A stretch of 10,244 nucleotides of DNA from an uncultured Oscillibacter sp. Lineage in GTDB: Bacteria; Bacillota; Clostridia; Oscillospirales; Oscillospiraceae. Within the stretch, counting starts at the first letter, position 1; each line of letters begins with the position of its first letter. Shown here piece after piece: positions 6,444-10,244 of the stretch. The stretch covers positions 1 through 10,244 of the forward strand of contig CAMNAE010000037.1 in assembly GCA_946530565.1 (NCBI GenBank). Direction: 5' to 3'. The notes below the pieces were generated by a model. That model was given only the letters and a program-made list of their open reading frames with translations. It did no database searches and had not been told where the DNA came from. Made by a program: the position numbers and the translations under genes.

Positions 6444-7685
6444 TCAAGCGGTGAAGCGCAGCTGGTTGGGGTCGCCGGAGGCGGTCTTTTTGCCCCGGCG
6501 CGTCTGCGAGGCATTCTCCTGCCGGGACTGGTCGAGGCAGAGGAAGCGGTGCTCGATCTCCGCGCTGCCGCCGAGCTTGCGGAAGCGGTCTGCGACGCGC
6601 TCGGCGACAGAGGCGCAGTAGCTCTCGGTCGCGTTGCCGAGCAGCACCAGGAACTGCCGCCCGCCGAAGCGGGTCACGGCATCGCCCCTGCGCAGCGAGC
6701 GCACGAGCGCCTGCTCGAGGCGTTCGGTATCGGCGTCGTTCGCGACGCTCAGATCGCAGCTCTCGCTGAGACCGAAATACATCATATAGGGCGGCATGCC
6801 CATTCTCGTCTTCTGGCGCTCGCGCATCTGGCAAAGGCCCTCGAAGACCGGGTAGGAGCAAAGATACCCGCCGGTCTCCTCGCTGCTCTCTTTCATCTGG
6901 CGCCAGATGAGGTCGAGGTAGGATGCATGGTCGGCATCCTCCATGCGTACTCTCTGGTAGAGGGCGGTCATGCGCTCGTCGAGCGCAAGTCCCATCTCGG
7001 TGCGGTAGTATTTCTCGGTGGCAAGATACAGGCTCCGGGCCTCCATCATGCGGCCCTGACCGATCAGCGCCTCCATCGTGAGCCGCTCCCACTGGAAGAA
7101 GGGCTGCGCCTGCGCGGCGTATTTGCCTACCTGCTCCAGGCGACGGTAGTCCTTCTCCTCGCGCAGCATATCCGCCGCACGCTCGGTGCACTCTGTAAAG
7201 ATCTTCTCGTAGTGACGGGCCTCCTGCACAGCCCAGATCGCGTCAGTCTGCGCCCCCAGGAACTCACCGTGGTACATGCGGCAGGCCTCGATATAGAGCC
7301 GCAGCTTCTCCTGCCGGTCGGCGCAGGCCCCGGCGGCTTCGTACATTTTTTCAAACTCCTCGGCGTCCTCGGTCACCGGGATCTCCGGCGTCCAGAAGTA
7401 GACGTCGCCGCGGCGCTGGACATAGTTCACATCCGGAAGCCCGGCGCTCCTGAGGCGCTTGCGAAGGTTGTAGAGCAGCACGTTGAGCGAGTGGGATGCG
7501 TTTTGGATATCGCGGTCGCGGAAGAGCTGCTTTAAAAGGAGCGCGCGGTCAACGCCGCGGCTGTGGCAGTGCAGCAGGGGCTGCAGCAGCGCTTCGATCT
7601 GCGTGTCACCGGAGCGGGAGAGCCCGGTGATCCGTTTTCCGTTCCAACTGACCGAAAAGCTGCCAAGGGTCTTCACATAGATCAT
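6444..7685 (-). CDS. BTAD/SARP-type transcriptional regulator with degenerate GGDEF-like C-terminus
   Basis: A 413-residue protein. Residues about 1-100 look like an OmpR-type winged helix: MIYVKTLGSFSVSWNGKRI at the start, ASHSLNVLLYNLRKRLRSAG (63-82) as the likely recognition region, then a wing ending YVQRRGDVYFW. Residues about 105-250 are helical and TPR-like and match the bacterial transcriptional activator domain (BTAD), including YHGEFLG (138-144), WERLTMEALIGQGRMMEA (199-216) and a conserved-looking MGLALDERMTALYQRV (231-246). The C-terminal part (about 270-385) resembles a GGDEF fold, with RRGDAVTRFGGRQFLVLL (332-349) in place of the active-site region. GGRQF replaces GGDEF, so cyclase activity is unlikely. 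The tail (about 388-413) is polar. The minus-strand ATG has GGAGGGG at 7694-7700 with 8 bases spacing. It converges with the HAD gene and diverges from nrdG. Targets are unknown. Confidence 0.8.
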   Translation of the reverse strand: MIYVKTLGSFSVSWNGKRITGLSRSGDTQIEALLQPLLHCHSRGVDRALLLKQLFRDRDIQNASHSLNVLLYNLRKRLRSAGLPDVNYVQRRGDVYFWTPEIPVTEDAEEFEKMYEAAGACADRQEKLRLYIEACRMYHGEFLGAQTDAIWAVQEARHYEKIFTECTERAADMLREEKDYRRLEQVGKYAAQAQPFFQWERLTMEALIGQGRMMEARSLYLATEKYYRTEMGLALDERMTALYQRVRMEDADHASYLDLIWRQMKESSEETGGYLCSYPVFEGLCQMRERQKTRMGMPPYMMYFGLSESCDLSVANDADTERLEQALVRSLRRGDAVTRFGGRQFLVLLGNATESYCASVAERVADRFRKLGGSAEIEHRFLCLDQSRQENASQTRRGKKTASGDPNQLRFTA

Positions 7686-7717
7686 GTCTCTCTCCCCTCC
7701 CGGCGCCAGGCTCCGCC

Positions 7718-7740
7718 AAAATGATCTGATGGCTCATTTT
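7718..7740. repeat. Inverted repeat upstream of the BTAD regulator gene
   Basis: AAAATGA (7718-7724) and TCATTTT (7734-7740) are perfect 7-bp arms around 9 bases, a 23-bp dyad spanning about two helical turns. It lies 33 bases upstream of the regulator start and could be an operator, perhaps for self-regulation. It has no G+C-rich core, so it is unlikely to be a terminator. Confidence 0.4.
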
Positions 7741-7932
7741 CTTATCAGCACCGTTATCATACCGGACCGTGCGCACAAAAACGTCACAGTTTTCGCCTTC
7801 CTTCCTGAACATTGCGCTTATTTTTCACCTCTTTGTGCCTTTTTAGTATATCGTCGCCCATTTGGTGTATAAAAGAGAACTATTTTTTCTATGACCAATA
7901 ACTGCAATCGCTGCAACCAAAAAGCCGCCCTC

Positions 7933-7961
7933 TTGCGTCGGAACGCGAAACGCGCTACAAT
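7933..7961 (+). promoter_or_regulatory. Candidate sigma-A promoter for nrdG
   Basis: TTGCGT (7933-7938), a 17-base spacer and TACAAT (7956-7961). The -10 is 5/6 and the spacing optimal, but the -35 matches only TTG. The start would be near 7968, leaving a short leader before the ATG at 7995. No NrdR-like box was found near it. Confidence 0.45.
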
Positions 7962-7994
7962 CGACGGAGGAATAAAGGAAACGGGGGATGAACC

Positions 7995-8684
7995 ATGCTG
8001 ATCCACGGTCTGCAGAAGCTGACGCTGCTCGACGATCCGGGACACACCGCCTGCACCGTCTTTTTAGGCCAATGTGACTGGCGCTGCCCCTTCTGCCACA
8101 ACGCCGAGCTGCTCGTGCCGGATGCTCCGGCACTGATGGACGAAGCCGAGCTCCTCGCCTTTTTGAAAAAGCGGCAGGGACTTTTGGAGAGCGTCGTCTT
8201 TTCCGGCGGTGAGCCGCTGCTGCACCGCGATCTTCCCGCGCTCATGGAAAAGGTCCGCGCGCTCGGCTATCGCCTCAAGCTCGATACGAACGGCGCACAT
8301 CCGGAGCGCCTGCGCGAGATCCTGCAGGCGGGGCTTGCGGACTATGTGGCGATGGACATCAAAAACAGCCCCGCGCGCTATGCCGAGACCTGCGGCGCCG
8401 CAGCGGTGGATCTCGACAGGATCCGCCAGAGCGTTTCCCTTCTGATGCATGAGGCCCCGGACTACGAGTTCCGCACGACGGTCGTCGCCGAGCTGCATGA
8501 CGCCGCCTCGTTCGCCTCGATCGGGGCATGGATCCGCGGGGCCAGGCGCTATTTTCTCCAGCCCTTCACCGACCGCGAGACCGTACCCTTCGCAGGGCTC
8601 CACGCGCCCTCGCGCGCGGCGCTCGAAGCTTACCTGGACATCCTCCGCCCCTTCGTCCCCTCCGCCGCGCTGCGCGGCATCTGA
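7995..8684 (+). CDS. nrdG: Anaerobic ribonucleotide reductase activating protein (radical SAM, NrdG2 type)
   Basis: A radical-SAM activase that uses a 4Fe-4S cluster and S-adenosylmethionine to install the glycyl radical on NrdD. Its 229 residues fit the NrdG2 subgroup rather than the shorter E. coli-type NrdG. The cluster motif is C27-x3-C31-x2-C34 in GQCDWRCPFCHN. The SAM-binding GGEP lies at 71-74 (FSGGEPLLH), and DTNG (97-100) and YVAMDIK (117-123) mark later strands of the partial barrel. There is no extra ferredoxin-like Cys cluster. ATG 7995 is chosen because GGGGGA (7983-7988) lies 6 bases upstream; a further GGAGGA (7966-7971) lies too far away. nrdD follows 254 bases downstream with its own regulated promoter, which supports NrdD as partner. 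No convincing terminator follows the stop, so read-through into nrdD is possible. Other radical-SAM activases of similar size cannot be fully excluded. Confidence 0.88.
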   Translation: MLIHGLQKLTLLDDPGHTACTVFLGQCDWRCPFCHNAELLVPDAPALMDEAELLAFLKKRQGLLESVVFSGGEPLLHRDLPALMEKVRALGYRLKLDTNGAHPERLREILQAGLADYVAMDIKNSPARYAETCGAAAVDLDRIRQSVSLLMHEAPDYEFRTTVVAELHDAASFASIGAWIRGARRYFLQPFTDRETVPFAGLHAPSRAALEAYLDILRPFVPSAALRGI

Positions 8685-8741
8685 AAGCACATCGTCCCGG
8701 CGCGGCGATCCTGACTCTCCCTGTCGCTGTCTATCCATATA

Positions 8742-8757
8742 ACCATATATATTGTGT
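8742..8757. promoter_or_regulatory. NrdR box 1 (upstream) before nrdD
   Basis: ACCATATATATTGTGT matches the known NrdR consensus (ACACTATATATTGTGT-like) at 14 of 16 positions. NrdR is the dATP/ATP-sensing repressor of ribonucleotide reductase genes. The site lies 27 bases upstream of the -35 box and is paired with a second site whose start is 32 bases further on. Confidence 0.75.
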
Positions 8758-8773
8758 CTACCATAAAATATTT

Positions 8774-8789
8774 TCACCAGATATTGACA
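8774..8789. promoter_or_regulatory. NrdR box 2 (overlapping the -35) before nrdD
   Basis: TCACCAGATATTGACA is a weaker match (10 of 16 to the same consensus, 8 of 10 in the central core). Its start is exactly 32 bases after that of box 1, with a 16-base linker, i.e. about three helical turns. This spacing is the known arrangement for tandem NrdR sites. Its last six bases are the -35 hexamer, so occupancy would block RNA polymerase. Confidence 0.65.
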
Positions 8790-8812
8790 TCATTCCTTCA
8801 CTCTGCTATGAT
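8784..8812 (+). promoter_or_regulatory. Sigma-A promoter of nrdD
   Basis: TTGACA (8784-8789), a 17-base spacer and TATGAT (8807-8812): a perfect -35 and a 5/6 -10 at optimal distance, in an A+T-rich segment. The predicted start is near 8819, giving a leader of about 120 bases before the nrdD ATG at 8939. Confidence 0.85.
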
Positions 8813-8841
8813 GAACTCACCCGCAGAACGATCAAAAACGG

Positions 8842-8871
8842 GCGTGCCGCAGCAAATGAGCCGCGGCACGC
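8842..8871 (+). other. Stem-loop in the nrdD 5' leader
   Basis: GCGTGCCGC (8842-8850) and GCGGCACGC (8863-8871) form a perfect 9-bp G+C-rich stem with a 12-base loop. No T-tract follows, so it is not a standard terminator. It lies about 25 bases after the predicted start and 50 bases before the RBS (AGGAGG, 8924-8929). It may stabilise the mRNA or act in leader control; the role is unknown. Confidence 0.55.
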
Positions 8872-8938
8872 TTTGCGCACCCCCAGGTGAAATAACGATT
8901 GAATAAAAAGCAGGAGAAAAAACAGGAGGCTGAGGGAA

Positions 8939-10244
8939 ATGTATCGGGTGACCAAACGTGACGGTGCCATCGCGGACTTCAACATCAACAAGATCAGCGC
9001 GGCGATCCAAAAGGCCTTCGATGCCCAGGGGCGGCAGAGCCACCCCTCGGTGATCGACATGCTCTCTCTCCGGGTCGCCTCGGACTTCGAGCCCAAGATC
9101 AAATCAGACCTCATCACGGTCGAGGATATTCAGGACAGCGTGGAAAAGGTCCTCTCTGAGGCCGGCTATTCCGACGTTGCAAAGGCCTATATCCTCTACC
9201 GCAAGCAGCGTGAAAAGGTGCGCAACGTGAACTCGGCGCTTTTGAACTACAAAGACCTTGTCGACGACTATCTGAAGATCAACGACTGGCGCGTCAAAGA
9301 AAACAGCACCGTCACCTACTCCGTGGGCGGACTCATCCTCTCGAACTCCGGCGCGATCACGGCGAACTACTGGCTCTCGGAGATCTACGACCACGAGGTC
9401 GCCGAGGCGCACCGCAGCGCCGCGATCCACCTGCACGATCTCTCGATGCTCACGGGCTACTGCGCCGGCTGGAGCCTGAAGCAGCTGATCACCGAAGGCC
9501 TCGGCGGCGTGCCGGGCAAGATCTCCTCGAGCCCCGCAAGCCACCTGAGCACGCTTTGCAACCAGATGGTGAACTTCCTCGGCATCATGCAGAACGAGTG
9601 GGCGGGCGCGCAGGCCTTCTCGTCCTTCGACACGTATCTTGCCCCCTTCGTGCGCGTCGATGACCTCACGCAAAAAGAGGTCAAGCAGTGCGTGCAGTCC
9701 TTCGTCTACGGCGTGAACACCCCGTCCCGCTGGGGCACGCAGGCGCCCTTCAGCAACATCACGCTCGACTGGACGGTCCCGAAGGACCTTGCGAATCTCC
9801 CCGCGATCGTCGGCGGGAAGGAGATGGACTTCACCTACGGCGACTGCCAAAGGGAAATGGACATGGTGAACAAGGCCTTCATCGAGATCATGATCGAAGG
9901 CGACGCGAACGGCCGCGGCTTCCAGTATCCGATCCCCACCTACTCGATCACGCGCGACTTCGACTGGTCCGAGACCGAGAACAACAAGCTCCTCTTCGAG
10001 ATGACGGCCAAGTACGGCACGCCGTATTTTTCGAATTACATCAACTCCGACATGGAGCCGAGCGACGTGCGCTCGATGTGCTGCCGTCTGCGGCTCGACC
10101 TCAGAGAGCTGCGCAAAAAGTCCGGCGGCTTCTTCGGCTCCGGTGAGTCCACCGGCTCGATCGGCGTCGTCACGATCAACCTGCCGCGCCTTGCCTATGA
10201 GTCCTCGGATGAGGCCGATTTCTATGCCCGGCTCAATCGGCTCA
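8939..10244 (+). CDS. nrdD: Anaerobic (class III) ribonucleoside-triphosphate reductase NrdD, 3' end outside window
   Basis: Makes dNTPs from NTPs without oxygen, using a C-terminal glycyl radical installed by NrdG. The frame is open from ATG 8939 to the window end (435 residues visible), so the Gly-radical loop and C-terminal Zn site are not seen. AGGAGG (8924-8929) is 9 bases before the ATG. Residues about 1-95 form an ATP-cone (YRVTKRDGAIADF, then VEDIQDSVEKVL and AKAYILYRKQRE), which senses dATP/ATP for activity control. The catalytic domain follows, with IHLHDLSMLTGYCAGWSL (163-180; C175 in the expected position of one conserved Cys), VNTPSRWGTQAPFSNITLD (259-277), FQYPIPTYSIT (328-338) and SMCCRLRLDLREL (379-391; the Cys pair sits where the thiyl-radical loop is expected). 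The sequence type is the Thermotoga/clostridial NrdD rather than the E. coli type. Regulation is probably by the tandem NrdR boxes upstream, with nrdG just 5'. Confidence 0.95.
   Translation, partial: MYRVTKRDGAIADFNINKISAAIQKAFDAQGRQSHPSVIDMLSLRVASDFEPKIKSDLITVEDIQDSVEKVLSEAGYSDVAKAYILYRKQREKVRNVNSALLNYKDLVDDYLKINDWRVKENSTVTYSVGGLILSNSGAITANYWLSEIYDHEVAEAHRSAAIHLHDLSMLTGYCAGWSLKQLITEGLGGVPGKISSSPASHLSTLCNQMVNFLGIMQNEWAGAQAFSSFDTYLAPFVRVDDLTQKEVKQCVQSFVYGVNTPSRWGTQAPFSNITLDWTVPKDLANLPAIVGGKEMDFTYGDCQREMDMVNKAFIEIMIEGDANGRGFQYPIPTYSITRDFDWSETENNKLLFEMTAKYGTPYFSNYINSDMEPSDVRSMCCRLRLDLRELRKKSGGFFGSGESTGSIGVVTINLPRLAYESSDEADFYARLNRL

Larger units (their letters stand above)
7686..7994. other. Divergent A+T-rich intergenic region between the BTAD regulator and nrdG
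   Basis: These 309 bases hold no convincing gene. They contain the RBS of the minus-strand regulator (7694-7700), an inverted repeat (7718-7740), possible minus-strand -10 elements TATGAT (7756-7761) and TATACT (7845-7850) without good -35 boxes, a low-G+C stretch (about 7800-7920) with several T- and A-runs, and a candidate plus-strand promoter for nrdG (7933-7961). The base composition contrasts with the flanking genes, as expected for a regulatory region. Confidence 0.6.

Noticed and set aside
5791..7191. 466-codon minus-strand frame across the HAD gene and the 3' half of the regulator
   Set aside because: It overlaps two supported genes in other frames, crosses the bidirectional terminator and encodes an Arg/Ala/Pro-rich sequence with no motif.
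6396..7535. 379-codon plus-strand frame opposite the BTAD regulator
   Set aside because: It is the shadow of the regulator's codon pattern, begins inside the terminator hairpin and has no family signature.
7756..7761. Minus-strand TATGAT as the -10 of the BTAD regulator promoter
   Set aside because: The hexamer is good, but no acceptable -35 lies 16-18 bases upstream and there is no TG extension. Mentioned only within the intergenic entry.
8687..8705. Possible terminator after nrdG
   Set aside because: Only an imperfect 6-bp stem (ATCGTC/GGCGAT) with no following T-run.
8811..8906. 31-codon frame in the nrdD leader (starts MNSPAERSK), a possible leader peptide
   Set aside because: Its ATG overlaps the -10 hexamer and precedes the predicted transcription start. 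The in-frame ATG at 8856 lies in the hairpin loop and has no RBS.

Overview
The window is high-GC (about 60% or more by eye) chromosomal DNA that looks like a Gram-positive anaerobe of the Clostridia, most plausibly Oscillospirales. Four things point there: the SepF/DivIVA division genes next to a YggS/YlmE-type PLP protein, an endonuclease-type MutL, an oxygen-sensitive class III ribonucleotide reductase with a NrdG2-type activase, and strong AGGAGG ribosome-binding sites with consensus sigma-A promoters. The taxonomic call is inference. I see no mobile element, CRISPR array, tRNA or rRNA.

Region 1 (1-5403, all + strand) is a tightly packed housekeeping operon. It holds the 3' part of mutL (mismatch repair), miaA (tRNA A37 prenylation), a single-TM HlyD-like membrane-fusion protein of unknown partner, a yggS/ylmE PLP-homeostasis protein, sepF and divIVA, and it closes with a strong intrinsic terminator at 5365-5403. 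A near-perfect sigma-A promoter (TTGACA, 17 bp, CATAAT) lies inside the yggS coding sequence in an A+T-rich island. It probably gives sepF-divIVA their own transcription.

Region 2 (5404-7994) has a HAD-family phosphatase gene (+) converging on a gene (-) for a SARP/BTAD-type transcriptional regulator whose C-terminus resembles a degenerate GGDEF domain. A long inverted repeat between the two gene ends can terminate transcription from both sides. The regulator and the next gene are divergent across a 309-bp A+T-rich intergenic region, which contains a 7-bp-arm inverted repeat and candidate promoters.

Region 3 (7995-10244, + strand) is the anaerobic dNTP module: nrdG2 (radical-SAM activase), then nrdD (class III reductase, N-terminal ATP-cone, cut by the window end). 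nrdD has its own consensus promoter (TTGACA, 17 bp, TATGAT). Just upstream are two NrdR-box-like 16-mers whose starts are 32 bp apart, the second covering the -35 hexamer. This is the expected layout for NrdR repression when dNTP pools are high.

No clearly new multi-gene system is visible. The points most worth a second look are the intragenic sepF-divIVA promoter, the tandem NrdR operator, the degenerate-GGDEF BTAD regulator and the orphan HlyD-like protein embedded in the repair/division operon.
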